Below, in pieces: positions 8,742 to 18,458 of a stretch of DNA of 53,381 bases (position 1 is the first letter of the stretch; each line of letters opens with the position of its first letter). Below the pieces are notes generated by a model. The model was not told the DNA's origin. It made no database searches and worked only from the letters and a program-made list of their open reading frames with translations. The position numbers and the translations under genes were made by a program. The DNA is from CAYQMF01 sp964418595. GTDB lineage: Bacteria > Planctomycetota > UBA1135 > UBA2386. The stretch is taken from contig CAYQMF010000033.1 of NCBI GenBank assembly GCA_964418595.1, forward strand, positions 1 through 53,381, in the 5' to 3' direction.

Positions 8742-11700
8742 ATGAACCGACTCCTGTTCCCATCGCTCGCCGTCGCCGTGGCGCTCGGCACCGCCGCGAC
8801 CGCCCAGACGCCGGCCGACTTCCTCCCCGCCGAGGCCAACGCGATGGCGCTGCACGAGACAGGCAACTTCGGCGCGGCCCGCGATGCGCTGCTCGCTCTG
8901 GTTGCAGCTTCGCCCCTGGAGTCCGCGCGCGATCGCGCGATGGTCGACTACCTGGCGGCGCGCGCCGCGCACATCGCGTCGAGCTGCGGCGGGCACGCCG
9001 CGGTCCGCCAGACGCTGACCGCGACGCTCGCTCGCGCCGCGCGCTACCCGATGCTGGTCGACGCCCTCACGCGGATCGATCTGGAGGTTGCCCGCGCCGT
9101 CGGCGACACGGCGGCGGTCGCGCGCGCCACGCAGGCACTGGGCTTCGTATCGGCGTGGTGGATCGTCGGTCCCTTCGACAACGAGCGCGGCGGTGGCTTC
9201 GCGACCAGCTACGGTCCGGAGAGCAAGATCGACCTGGATGCGACCTACGACGGCAAGAAGCGGTCCGTGCGCTGGCGTGAAGTGCCGGCGCCGGGTGCAC
9301 CCGACGCCATCGTCGACGTGGACGCGCTGGTGCGGCCCAACGATCAGGTGCTGTGCTACCTGTTGACGCTGGTCCACAGCGATGCCGACCAACCGGCGCT
9401 GCTCCGGCTCGGTTCGGACGAGGCCGTCGCGGTCTTCCACAACGGACTCTCGGTCCACGCCCGCGATGTGCGACGGCCGTTCGCCTACGACCAGGACACG
9501 GTCGCGCTGCGCCTGCGTCGCGGAGCCAACCTGATCCTCGTGAAGGTGTGCGACCAGGAGGGCGAGTTCGCGGTCGCCGCGCGACTGACCCGCGCGGACG
9601 GCGGACCGCTGGCGGGAATCCGCGTCACCACGGCCGCCGACGAACTCCGCGCCGCCGCGAGCGTGTGGAACGATGGCCATACCGCGCGCGCGACCGCCGC
9701 GGAGCAAGCCGAGCCCGGGGCGCGCGGGTTCTTCGGCACGGCGTTGGCCGCCAACGCCAGCGGCCCCGATGCCTACCGCCTCGGAGTCCTCTACAGCCTC
9801 ACGAAGCCCGACGACCCCAACGGACGTCGCGATCGCACGCTGGCCACGCAGGCGGTCGCCGCGATGCCGGACAACGCGAGCGCGCGCATGCTGCTCGCGC
9901 ACACGCGAGTGCAGCCGGTCCTGCACGCCGCGGAGCGCGAGGAGAGTGCGCGCCGCTTCGACTACGAGGCGATCCTGGCCCGCGAGCCGCGCCATGCGCG
10001 GGCCCTGTGGCAACTCGCGGTGATGGATCTCGACAGCGTCGGCGCCGCGGAGGCGGCGGAGGCGCGTCTCCGCACCGTGCTGGCGAACGCCCCCGACTTC
10101 GCCCTGGCGCGCGCCGAGCTGGCACGTGCGCTGCGCATGAGCCGCCTCGACACCCTCGCCGACCGCGAACTGCTGGCGGCGGCGCGCGCTCCCGATGGCG
10201 CCAACGCCACGCTCCTCGCGCAGGTCGCGGAGATCCAACGCCGGCGCGAGGATCACGCCGGCGCTGCCGAGACCCTGCAACGCGCGCTCCGCCTCGACGC
10301 CGCGGACGCCAACCGGGCGGTGGCGGCGGCCGACGAGTTGCTCCGCGCGGGTCAGCGCGACGCAGCGGTCGCGCTCCTGACGCTCTACCAGGCGACCCAG
10401 CCCTTCGCGCGCGAACCGCGCCTGCGCCTCGCCCGTCTGCTCCGCGCCGAGGGCGCGTTGGATGCCGCCGTCGCGACCCTGGACGCGTGGCTCGCGATCT
10501 GTCCGGAGGACGATTCCGCGATCGTCGAACTCGCCACCGTGCACGGCATCGCGGGCCGCGTCGAGGCGCAGCGCGAACTCTTGCGCCGCGCCCTCGAGTT
10601 GAACAAGAACCTGCGCAACGAACGCCGCCTCCTCGACTTCCTCGAGTCGGAGGCCAAGCCGTTCTTCGAGGCTCACCGCATCGATGGCGATGCGGTGATC
10701 ACTGCCGATGCCGGTCCGCCGGCGGACGCCGCCGAGAAGAATGATGCCCTGCACTACCTGCTCGACCAGACGATGGTGCGCGCGTACCGCAACGGCACGA
10801 CCAGCGAGTACCAGCACGTCGTCGTGCGCATCCTCAACGAGGAAGGTGCCAAGCAGATGGCACGTCACTTCGTGCGGCACTACTACGGCGAGCAGCGCGC
10901 GCGCCTGCTGCAGGCGCGGATCGTCAAGCGCGACGGCGCGGTCGTGCGTCCGAAGCTGAACGAGTACTACGTCGATCTGCCCTCGCTCGCCGCAGGTGAC
11001 GTCGTCGACATCGAACAGCGAGTCGACGACCTCGCGCCTTCGTTCTTCGGCGACTACTTCGGGCTCGAGCACCACTTCAGCCGCGGCGAGCCCGCGGCGC
11101 GCTCGCAGCTCACCGTGGAACTCGAGCCCGGCCGCGAGTACCGCTTCCAGGAGCGCGGCGGGGCCCCGGGCGGGGCGCGCGAGAACCTCGCCGACGGGAC
11201 CGTCGTCGTGCGCTGGGACATGCGCAACGTGCCGCGCATCGAGTTCGAGGAGATGCAGCCTGGCTGGAAGGAGGTCGCGCCGCTCGTGCGCGTCACGACC
11301 TACACGGACTGGGACCAGTTCAGCAGCTGGTGGTGGAACCTCATCCGCAAGCAGTCGGAGGTGACGCCCGCCATGCGCGACAAGGTCCGCGAGCTGACCG
11401 CTGGCGCGACCTCTCCGGCGGCGAAGCTCGCCGCCATCTATCGCTTCGTCACGACCGACGTGCGCTACACGGCCTGGGAGTTCGGCGTGCACGGCTACAA
11501 GCCGTACTCGACGCCGGCGATCTTCGAGCGCCGCCACGGCGACTGCAAAGACAAGGCCTTGCTCCTCAACGCACTGCTCGGCGAGGCTGGCATCGAAGCC
11601 TTCCCGGTGCTGATCTTCGCCGACGAACGGCGCAGCGCCGACGATCTCTCGCTGCCGCTGGTCGGCCACTTCAACCACTGCATCAGTTTCCTCCCGGAGC

Positions 11701-12491
11701 AGCAGGGTCTGCCGGAGATGTTCCTGGACGGCACTGCCATCTACCACCCGACCGACACGCTGCCGGAGATGGATCGCGGCGCCCAGGTGCTGGTGATCCG
11801 GAGCGGCAAGGCCGATCTGCGCGCCGTGCCATGGACCGACGCAACAGCCAACGCCGACGTCGAGTCCTACACGATCGACCTCTCCGCCAACGGCGACGCG
11901 AGGATCCAGCATCGCCACGCGCCGTTGCAGAACCACGCCGTGTACGTGCGCCAGGAGCTGGGCAACGAGCCTGCGAAGCAACGCGAGAAGCTCGAACGCG
12001 AGCTCACTCGGACGCTCGGCAAGGCGCGCATCGAAGAGATCAAGACCAGCGACCTCCTCGATCTGGCCGCGCCGGTCGAGGTCGTGGTCGATGCGACGGC
12101 CACGGAGTTCGTGGGGCGCCAAGGTGGCGGACTGATCCTGCGCGCCACCCTCGAGAAGAGTGACCTCATGCGTCTCGCCGGCAAGCCGGAGCGCGACTAC
12201 CCGCTCGTGCTCGGAACCCCCTCCAGCACGAAGACCAGGATCCGCTACCGCCTCCCCACCGGCTTCTCTCCCACCAGCATCCCGGAGCCGACGGACATGC
12301 AGACGCGCTTCGGCACGTTCTCGCTGCGCTGGACGCTCGCCGACGGGGAGCTGATCGTCGACCGCGAACTCCGCTACGCCACGCCGCGCATCGAGCCACC
12401 GGAGTACCCGGCGTTCCGCGACTTCGCCGCCGGCGTCGATCGCGCCGAGAACGAAGTGGTCCTCGTGATGCCGAACGGAGGTCGCCGATGA
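8742..12491 (+). CDS. Giant secreted TPR/DUF3857/transglutaminase-like protein (active triad)
   Basis: Exported protein of 1249 residues with a signal peptide (LAVAVALGTAATAQT). Residues ~30-640 are an Ala-rich TPR-type solenoid with a beta-sandwich-like insert (FVSAWWIVGPFDNERGGGF). DUF3857 follows from about residue 675 (VRAYRNGTTSEYQHVVVRIL). Then comes a transglutaminase-core domain in which Cys935 (RHGDCKDKALLLN), His979 (FNHCISFLP) and Asp996 (FLDGTAIYHP) form the expected triad. A beta-rich C-terminal region ends the protein. DUF3857/transglutaminase proteins are widespread in Bacteroidota and Planctomycetota; their substrates are unknown, and the triad suggests peptide hydrolysis or cross-linking outside the cytoplasm. 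The stop overlaps the start of a paralogue as ATGA (12488-12491), so the two are made together. Confidence 0.92.
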   Translation: MNRLLFPSLAVAVALGTAATAQTPADFLPAEANAMALHETGNFGAARDALLALVAASPLESARDRAMVDYLAARAAHIASSCGGHAAVRQTLTATLARAARYPMLVDALTRIDLEVARAVGDTAAVARATQALGFVSAWWIVGPFDNERGGGFATSYGPESKIDLDATYDGKKRSVRWREVPAPGAPDAIVDVDALVRPNDQVLCYLLTLVHSDADQPALLRLGSDEAVAVFHNGLSVHARDVRRPFAYDQDTVALRLRRGANLILVKVCDQEGEFAVAARLTRADGGPLAGIRVTTAADELRAAASVWNDGHTARATAAEQAEPGARGFFGTALAANASGPDAYRLGVLYSLTKPDDPNGRRDRTLATQAVAAMPDNASARMLLAHTRVQPVLHAAEREESARRFDYEAILAREPRHARALWQLAVMDLDSVGAAEAAEARLRTVLANAPDFALARAELARALRMSRLDTLADRELLAAARAPDGANATLLAQVAEIQRRREDHAGAAETLQRALRLDAADANRAVAAADELLRAGQRDAAVALLTLYQATQPFAREPRLRLARLLRAEGALDAAVATLDAWLAICPEDDSAIVELATVHGIAGRVEAQRELLRRALELNKNLRNERRLLDFLESEAKPFFEAHRIDGDAVITADAGPPADAAEKNDALHYLLDQTMVRAYRNGTTSEYQHVVVRILNEEGAKQMARHFVRHYYGEQRARLLQARIVKRDGAVVRPKLNEYYVDLPSLAAGDVVDIEQRVDDLAPSFFGDYFGLEHHFSRGEPAARSQLTVELEPGREYRFQERGGAPGGARENLADGTVVVRWDMRNVPRIEFEEMQPGWKEVAPLVRVTTYTDWDQFSSWWWNLIRKQSEVTPAMRDKVRELTAGATSPAAKLAAIYRFVTTDVRYTAWEFGVHGYKPYSTPAIFERRHGDCKDKALLLNALLGEAGIEAFPVLIFADERRSADDLSLPLVGHFNHCISFLPEQQGLPEMFLDGTAIYHPTDTLPEMDRGAQVLVIRSGKADLRAVPWTDATANADVESYTIDLSANGDARIQHRHAPLQNHAVYVRQELGNEPAKQREKLERELTRTLGKARIEEIKTSDLLDLAAPVEVVVDATATEFVGRQGGGLILRATLEKSDLMRLAGKPERDYPLVLGTPSSTKTRIRYRLPTGFSPTSIPEPTDMQTRFGTFSLRWTLADGELIVDRELRYATPRIEPPEYPAFRDFAAGVDRAENEVVLVMPNGGRR

Positions 12492-15400
12492 GCCGCACCC
12501 GTTGCGCGCCGGCGTTGCTCGCGCTGGCCCCCCTGTTCGTGGCGGCCGCGGCGGCCGCGCAGGACGCCGTCGCCGTCACGCTCGCCAAGGCGTACGTGCG
12601 CGCCCGCACGGCCGCCGACCACGACGCCGATGCGCAGGCGCTCGCGCTGATCGGGCTCGCCCGCCAGCATGCCGGCAACCCCGCCGCCACGATCCTGGTG
12701 CGCGCCGTGGGCGAACGCATCGAGGATCTGCGCGCCCCCCAGGCCGTCGCCGACGCGCTCGCCCCGTTGCTGGCCCGTGGCGACGTGCATGGACTCTGCG
12801 CCGCCGACGCCGGGCGCGTCCGCGCGGCGGTCCTCGAACGCGCCAACCGGCACGGCGAGGCCGACGCGCTGCGCGCCGGCACCGACCACGCGCAGCAGAT
12901 GCTCGTGTTCGGACCGTTCGGCGACGACGGCGACAACTACCTCGGCGTGGCGTTCCCGCCGGAGTTCGGCCTCGACGCGCGCGCTGCCTTGCCGGGACGC
13001 TACGGCCAGGTCACGCCGCGGGTCGCTTCGCGCGCCGCCCGCGCCGAGTACGGGACGATCCGACTCCGCGATCCGCGGACCCTGCGTCAGGGTTGCTACT
13101 ACGCGCTGCACCAGGTTGCGAGCGACACCGCCCGCGCCTGCTACGTCGAGCTGTACACGCCGGGGTCCTTCGAGGTGTTCGTGAACGGCGAGCCCACCGC
13201 TCGCCACGACGGCTTCGCTGCCTCGAGCTGGTTCCTGCACTGGCTGCCGGTGCGCTTGCGCGCCGGACACAACCACGTGCTCGTGAAGACCGCGCTCAAT
13301 GGGTTCGACGAGATCGCCCTGCGCTACGTCGACGGCGCCGGTCGCCCCGTGCCGGTCCGCGCAACCGCGCCCGACCGGATCGAGCCGTGCGCGCCGGCGC
13401 GCGCCGACGATCCGGAGTTGCCCGGCCCGTTCACCACGCCGCTGTTGGCGCTGGCCCGGGCAGCGCAGGCGGGCGCCGGCGAGGCAGCCCGCGCGCTGCA
13501 CCTCGCCGCGAGCCTCCTGGCCAGCGAACAGCGCGAGAACAGCGCTGCGTTGGGTCACCTCCTGGCCCTCGACGCGATGGGTCCCGGGGCGACCGACGAC
13601 GCGCTGGCGATGGCCGCGGCCCTCGAGGCCGCCGAGGCCCTGCCGGAGGAGGTGCGGCGCAGTCGGGCCCGTGCTCTTCTCGAGCCGCTCTTCCCCGAGC
13701 TTGCGGATCACACCTGGGCGCGGCTGCAGCGCGCGACCTACCTGGCCGACGAAGACAAGGTCGAGGACGCGATCCGGCTCCTCCTCCCGACCGTGGCCGC
13801 CGGTACCGCGGACGGCGCGACCTTCGCCCGCCTGCACGAGCTGTACACGCGCCTCGAGTTCGCGGCGGAGGCCGCACGGCTGCGCACCGCGTGGCGCGCC
13901 GTCGCCTCGGGTGATTCGCGCCCGGCGCTCGCGGAAGCGCACGAGCGCCAGCGCGCCGGCGACCACCGAGGCGCCTTGGCGGTCCTGCAGGGGGCGCGCT
14001 CCGTCGCCGGCGATCGCGAAGTCAGCCGTCGCGCCATGTTCCTGGCCGCCGAGCTCGGCGATCGCGCCGCTGCGCTCGCGGCGCACGCGGAACTGCACGG
14101 CGCGGAGCCACGCGGTCTGCAGGCCCTGCTCGACCTCGCGGAGCTGACCGAACGAGGCGACGATCGTCAAGGCGCCACATCCGCGTGGCAGGCGCTTGCG
14201 GCGCACCCGGAGGCCAGCGCCTCGCTGATCACGCGCGCGGGGCGCGCCCTGCTCGCCCTCGGCGAGGAAGCCGCGGGTCGCGCGGCACTGACGGCCTCGC
14301 TCGAGTTGGACCTCGCGCAACACGACGTGCGGCGGCTCCTCGCCCACCTCGACGGTGCCGAACCCGATGCTTCGGCGCTGGCACGGTTCCGCCGCGACGG
14401 CAACGCGATCGTGGCTGGCTATCAGCCTGGCGCGCAGGACAAGGACGCGCCGTCGACCCTCCTGCTCGACCAGATGCTCGTCGAGATCTTCGCGGATGGA
14501 TCGCGGGTCGAGGAGACCCACCAGGTGCGCCGGATCAACGATCTGGCCGGAGTCGAACGGCACCAGCAGGCCAACGAGGCAGCGCGCGCCAGCGATGTCC
14601 TGCACTTGCACACGCGTGCGACCGACGGGCTGACATACGTCCCCAACCGTGTCGACCGCAGTTTCGCCATGCCGCGCCTCGAACCCGGCGCAGTCGTCGA
14701 CGGCGCGTGGCGCAACTACCAGCGCGCACCGGGCGCGGACCCGTGGCGTGGGCCGGACTTCCACTTCCAGTCGGTGGACGAGCCCTACGTGCTGTCAGAA
14801 CTCGTGGTCGTGCTGCCCGCCAGCCACCCAGGCACCTTCCGCGTGCGCAACTTCACGGGGGAGCCGGAGGTGATCCGCCTCGAGGACGGTCGCAGCGCGC
14901 ACGTCTTCGTGCGCAAGGACCAGCCCCGGCTCACGCCGGAGAAGTTTGCGCCGGCGGTGGAGGAGATCGTCCCGGTGGTAGCGTTCGGTACCGATCGCAG
15001 CCCGGGCGCCCGCGCGCGTCGCGCCCGCGATCACCTGGCCTTCCGCACGCGCTCGTCCCCCTTGGTCACGGCGAAGGCGCTGGAGCTGACCGCCAGCGTC
15101 GACGGTCACGCGGCCAAGGCCGCGGCCATCCATCGTTTCGTGCACTCGGAGATCCCGACCTCGCAGGGATCGAGCGACCCGACTTCCGTCCTCGTGCGAC
15201 GGCAGGGCGCGCGCTTCTGGCTCGAGGTCGCGCTGCTGCGTGAAGCAGGAGTCCCGCTCCGCTTCGCGGCCGTCGCACCGCAAGCCGACGCGCTGGATCG
15301 GAGTGCTCCCTCGCTCTTCACCGGCGACGAGCAGCACACCCTGGACGCCGTGCGCATCGAGCCGAGCGACGGGCCGCCGGTCTGGATCTTCGCGGACTCA

Positions 15401-16150
15401 CCGCGCTACTGGCCGCTGGGGAGGATTCCCTCCGAACGCCTCGGCGCGGCGGCGCTCCTCCTCGATGTCGGCACGTGGCAGGCCGTGCGCATCCCCGGCG
15501 GCGATCCCGCCGCGGACGAAGGCATCGCGGTCCGTGGCACGCTGACGCTGGACGCCGAGGGCAACGCAAGCTGCTCCATGGTGCTGACCTTCCGTGGTGT
15601 CGATGGCTTCGGCGCGGCCGATCAGCTGCGCGACCGCGATGCCAACGTGCGTCAGCTCGCCGCGCGACAGGTCGCGGGCCAGGTCTTCCCCGGCTGGCGC
15701 CCACAGGACGTGCAGCTCGATCTCGAGCCCGCGGGTCAGCCCTTGCTGGCACGGGGCAAGCTCACCAAGGCGCGTGCGACGTCGGCGGCGGGTGATGCGA
15801 GCCTGCTCGACCTGCCGTTGCCGAAGGGCAACTGGTTCGCGCGATTCGGCGATCGGGCGGAGCGCTCCCAGCCACTGGCGCTGTCGATGCTCACCGCCGC
15901 CTCCGTCGAGGTCGCGATCGACGCCGGGCCGGCGCTGCGCATCGCCGAGCTGCCGGCCGACGTACACGTGGAACACCCCTTGCTCGACTACGCGCTCACC
16001 TTCGCCCGCGATGGCGCACGGATCGTCGTGCGCCGAGAGTACCTGCAGCGCCCCGGTAGGCTGCCTGCCGCGCAGTTCGGCGAGTGGCTGGGGCTGCTGC
16101 GGACCCTCGACCTCGCCGAGGACACGAAGCTGCGGCTGTTGCCGAGATAG
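12488..16150 (+). CDS. Paralogue of the DUF3857/transglutaminase protein, catalytic Cys missing
   Basis: Exported protein of 1220 residues with a signal peptide (ALAPLFVAAAAAAQD) and the same architecture as its upstream neighbour: TPR-like solenoid, GPFGDDGDNY insert, a DUF3857-like region (LLLDQMLVEIFADGSRVEETHQV, from about residue 655) and a transglutaminase-like fold. The segment aligned with the catalytic site of the first protein reads RRQGARFWLEVALLREAGV (from about residue 904) in place of RRHGDCKDKALLLNALL, so the nucleophilic Cys and the adjacent Asp are lost. His950 (EQHTLDAV) and Asp970 (FADSPRYWPLG) remain. The protein therefore looks like a pseudoenzyme that could partner the active copy. 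It starts in the ATGA overlap at 12488, and no independent promoter is visible. Confidence 0.9.
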   Translation: MSRTRCAPALLALAPLFVAAAAAAQDAVAVTLAKAYVRARTAADHDADAQALALIGLARQHAGNPAATILVRAVGERIEDLRAPQAVADALAPLLARGDVHGLCAADAGRVRAAVLERANRHGEADALRAGTDHAQQMLVFGPFGDDGDNYLGVAFPPEFGLDARAALPGRYGQVTPRVASRAARAEYGTIRLRDPRTLRQGCYYALHQVASDTARACYVELYTPGSFEVFVNGEPTARHDGFAASSWFLHWLPVRLRAGHNHVLVKTALNGFDEIALRYVDGAGRPVPVRATAPDRIEPCAPARADDPELPGPFTTPLLALARAAQAGAGEAARALHLAASLLASEQRENSAALGHLLALDAMGPGATDDALAMAAALEAAEALPEEVRRSRARALLEPLFPELADHTWARLQRATYLADEDKVEDAIRLLLPTVAAGTADGATFARLHELYTRLEFAAEAARLRTAWRAVASGDSRPALAEAHERQRAGDHRGALAVLQGARSVAGDREVSRRAMFLAAELGDRAAALAAHAELHGAEPRGLQALLDLAELTERGDDRQGATSAWQALAAHPEASASLITRAGRALLALGEEAAGRAALTASLELDLAQHDVRRLLAHLDGAEPDASALARFRRDGNAIVAGYQPGAQDKDAPSTLLLDQMLVEIFADGSRVEETHQVRRINDLAGVERHQQANEAARASDVLHLHTRATDGLTYVPNRVDRSFAMPRLEPGAVVDGAWRNYQRAPGADPWRGPDFHFQSVDEPYVLSELVVVLPASHPGTFRVRNFTGEPEVIRLEDGRSAHVFVRKDQPRLTPEKFAPAVEEIVPVVAFGTDRSPGARARRARDHLAFRTRSSPLVTAKALELTASVDGHAAKAAAIHRFVHSEIPTSQGSSDPTSVLVRRQGARFWLEVALLREAGVPLRFAAVAPQADALDRSAPSLFTGDEQHTLDAVRIEPSDGPPVWIFADSPRYWPLGRIPSERLGAAALLLDVGTWQAVRIPGGDPAADEGIAVRGTLTLDAEGNASCSMVLTFRGVDGFGAADQLRDRDANVRQLAARQVAGQVFPGWRPQDVQLDLEPAGQPLLARGKLTKARATSAAGDASLLDLPLPKGNWFARFGDRAERSQPLALSMLTAASVEVAIDAGPALRIAELPADVHVEHPLLDYALTFARDGARIVVRREYLQRPGRLPAAQFGEWLGLLRTLDLAEDTKLRLLPR

Positions 16151-16256
16151 CGCCGCGCCGGCGCCCACGCCTGCTGCCGGACCCAGGCGAGCAACGCCGG
16201 ACGTGGCTGGCCCACGGTGCGTATGGTGCCCGGCCGCTGCCTTCCCGCCACGTCCC

Positions 16257-17503
16257 ATGCGCACCCATCACCACGCGTCCATCGCTCTCCTCCTGATCGC
16301 CACCGCATCCGCCGCGCAGGAGCGCGAGAACTGGCGGCGCGAGAGTGCGGGGCGACCCGATCGCACGATCTTCGGCCCGCTGGATCTGCCGACTCCTGAA
16401 CGGGTGCGGAGCGCGTCGGGCGCCCCCGGGCCCGACTACTGCAGCAGCAGGTCGACTACCGGATCGACGTGACGCTCACGCCGGAGACGCGCCTGATCCG
16501 CGGCCAGGAACACGTCACGTACACCAACAACTCGCTGGAGCCGGTGGAGTACGTCTGGGTGCACCTCGAGCAGAACGTGCTGCGCAAGGACAGCATCGGC
16601 GCTCTCGTCGGCGGCGGGCACGAGGTGGGCGGCGACTCGGAGTCGACCAACGGCGTCCGCCTCCTCGCCGTGTCTGCCTCCGGCTCACCCCTCGCGCATC
16701 AGGTCTACGAAACGATGTGCCGCATCGTGCTTGCGACGCCGGTCGCCGCGGGCGGCGGCAAGGTCGAGTTCGACGTCGCCTGGGAGTTCGTCGTCCCGGA
16801 GCGGGTGTTCCGGCGCTACGGCATCCAGAAGGTGAAGAAGGGGACCGTCTGGGAGCTGGCGCAGTGGTTCCCCGCGGTCGCGGTCTACGACGACGTGCAC
16901 GGCTGGAACACCCTGCCGTACATCGGCAGCGGCGAGTTCTACACCACCTTCGGAACCTACGACGTGCTCATCACCGCGCCGCGCGACCACCTCGTGGTCG
17001 CCACCGGCGTCCTGCAGAACGAGGCCGACGTGTACACGGTGCCGGCCTGCAGTTGCTGCGCGAGCACATCCTCGGCGCCGAGCGGTTCGACTTCGCGTTC
17101 CGCACCTACATCGGCGCTGGGCGTTCAAGTCCCGCAGCCCGCCGACATCGTCCGGACCATGGAGGCCGCCGCGGGCGCCGACCTCGCCTGGATCTGGCGC
17201 GGCTGGTTCGTGGAGAGCACGAGCCTCGACCAGGCGGTGGATTCCGTGCAGCAGCCGAGCAACCAGCAGCCGGGACTCGTGACCATCACCAACCTCGATC
17301 GCATGGTGATGCCGCTGACCTTCCGCGTCACCTACGCCGACGACACGACCGAGACCTTCGACCTGCCCGTGCAGATCTGGTTCACCAGCGACCGTGTTCA
17401 GCGCCGCGTGTCGGAGACCAAGCCGATCAAGAAGGTCGAGGTCGATCCGGCGCCGGTCTGGCCCGACGCCCGTCGCTCGAACAACGTCTGGACCTCGGAC
17501 TGA
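16257..17503 (+). pseudogene. Remnant of an M1-family peptidase-like gene (frameshifted, catalytic region deleted)
   Basis: An exported protein starts at ATG 16257 with a signal peptide (IALLLIATASAAQE) and runs to GAPGPDY, then breaks at about 16441. Adding one base restores QQQVDYRIDVTL, which continues in another frame from 16442 through the N-terminal beta domain of M1 aminopeptidases (RGQEHVTYTNNS, TFGTYDVLITAPRDHLVVATGVLQN). At about 17040 the text jumps to the family's C-terminal part (LQLLREHILGAERFDFAFRTYI, then ADLAWIWRGWF) after two or three more frame changes. The whole zinc-binding region with HExxH is missing. A C-terminal beta domain then reads on to TGA at 17503. Several small indels and a large deletion point to a dead gene, although assembly error cannot be excluded. 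Confidence 0.8.
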
Positions 17504-17548
17504 TCGGCAACGGGTCAGAGGCCGCGGAGGCGGCCACCAGGGACATGC

Positions 17549-17585
17549 TGAGAGGCTGTACCCTGGTCTCTCTCACAGCCTCTCA
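17549..17585. terminator. Bidirectional terminator hairpin between convergent genes
   Basis: A perfect 11-bp inverted repeat (TGAGAGGCTGT at 17549-17559, ACAGCCTCTCA at 17575-17585) with a 15-base loop lies between the M1-like pseudogene (+) and the MTA phosphorylase gene (-), whose TGA stop is inside the right arm. There is no long T-run on either strand, so it is a strong hairpin rather than a textbook intrinsic terminator. Confidence 0.6.
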
Positions 17586-18458
17586 GCCCAGCTGGTCGCG
17601 GATCAGGAGGTCGAGGCGCCGGCGCGCATCGGCGGTGATCCGATCGGGTGCGGTCATGATCGCGTGCTGCATCTCGCCCGCCGCGCTGATCTGTGCGGGG
17701 GCCTGCGCCACGAGCCGCGCGCAGTTGGCAACCACCTGCTTGGCACGCTCGACGTTTCGCCGGATGACCTCGAGCACGGTCTGTACGTTGACGTCCCCCG
17801 CGCTCTCGTGCCAACAGTCGTAGTCGGTGGCCAGCGCTACCGTGCAGTAGGCGATCTCTGCCTCGCGCGCGAGCTTCGCCTCCTGCAGGTTGGTCATGCC
17901 GATCACGGCCGCGCCCCAGCTCCGATAGAGGTGCGACTCGGCGCGCGTCGAAAAGTGCGGCCCCTCCATGCACACGTAGGTGCCGCGGTCGTGGACGTTG
18001 GCTCCGGTCGCGCGCGCCGCCTGCAGCACGAGCTGGCGCAACGGCTCCCACACCGGATCGGCGAAGTGCGCGTGTGCGACGCAACCATCGCCGAAGAACG
18101 TCGCCTCGTGGGTCCGGGCGCGGGTGCGATCGATGAACTGGTCGATGATCACGAGGTCGCCGGGCACGATCTCCGCGCGCAAACTGCCCACCGCCGACAC
18201 GCCGACGACCGCCTGCATGCCGAGCTGCTTCATCGCGTGCAGGTTGGCGCGGAAGGGCAACTCGTGCGGGGCGAGCCGGTGGCCGCGGCCGTGGCGAGGC
18301 AGGAACGCCATCTCGACCCCGTGCAGGGTGCCGACCATCAGCGCATCCGACGGCTCCCCGAACGGCGTGCTGACCCTGACCTCGCGGGCTCCTTGCAGGC
18401 CCGGCAGGTCGTACAGCCCGGATCCTCCGATCACTCCCAAGGTACGCTTGCTGCTCAT
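17583..18458 (-). CDS. mtnP: S-methyl-5'-thioadenosine phosphorylase / purine nucleoside phosphorylase family
   Basis: Cytoplasmic phosphorylase of 291 residues that splits 5'-methylthioadenosine (or a related purine nucleoside) with phosphate, feeding methionine and purine salvage. The start is ATG 18458 (MSSKRTLGVIGGSGLYDLPG). Family motifs are all present: GGSG phosphate loop (residues 11-14), FLPRHGRGH (52-60), CMEGPHFSTRAES (163-175), GMTN (187-190) and TDYDCWH (211-217). The Asp residues of TDYD are those that contact the 6-amino group in MTA phosphorylases, favouring an adenosine substrate over inosine. The start codon overlaps the stop of truD (ATGA, 18455-18458), and the stop lies in a hairpin. 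Confidence 0.94.
   Translation of the reverse strand: MSSKRTLGVIGGSGLYDLPGLQGAREVRVSTPFGEPSDALMVGTLHGVEMAFLPRHGRGHRLAPHELPFRANLHAMKQLGMQAVVGVSAVGSLRAEIVPGDLVIIDQFIDRTRARTHEATFFGDGCVAHAHFADPVWEPLRQLVLQAARATGANVHDRGTYVCMEGPHFSTRAESHLYRSWGAAVIGMTNLQEAKLAREAEIAYCTVALATDYDCWHESAGDVNVQTVLEVIRRNVERAKQVVANCARLVAQAPAQISAAGEMQHAIMTAPDRITADARRRLDLLIRDQLG

Noticed and set aside
8565..12122. Minus-strand open frame of 1185 codons opposite the DUF3857 gene
   Set aside because: Very high GC makes the opposite frame open by chance. The plus-strand protein has a signal peptide and a complete catalytic triad, and the minus-strand translation has no recognisable motif.
16257..16472. TGA at 16470-16472 as a selenocysteine codon in the M1-like gene
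   Set aside because: A single missing base restores the family sequence in another frame, and further frame breaks follow, so a frameshift explains it better than Sec insertion.
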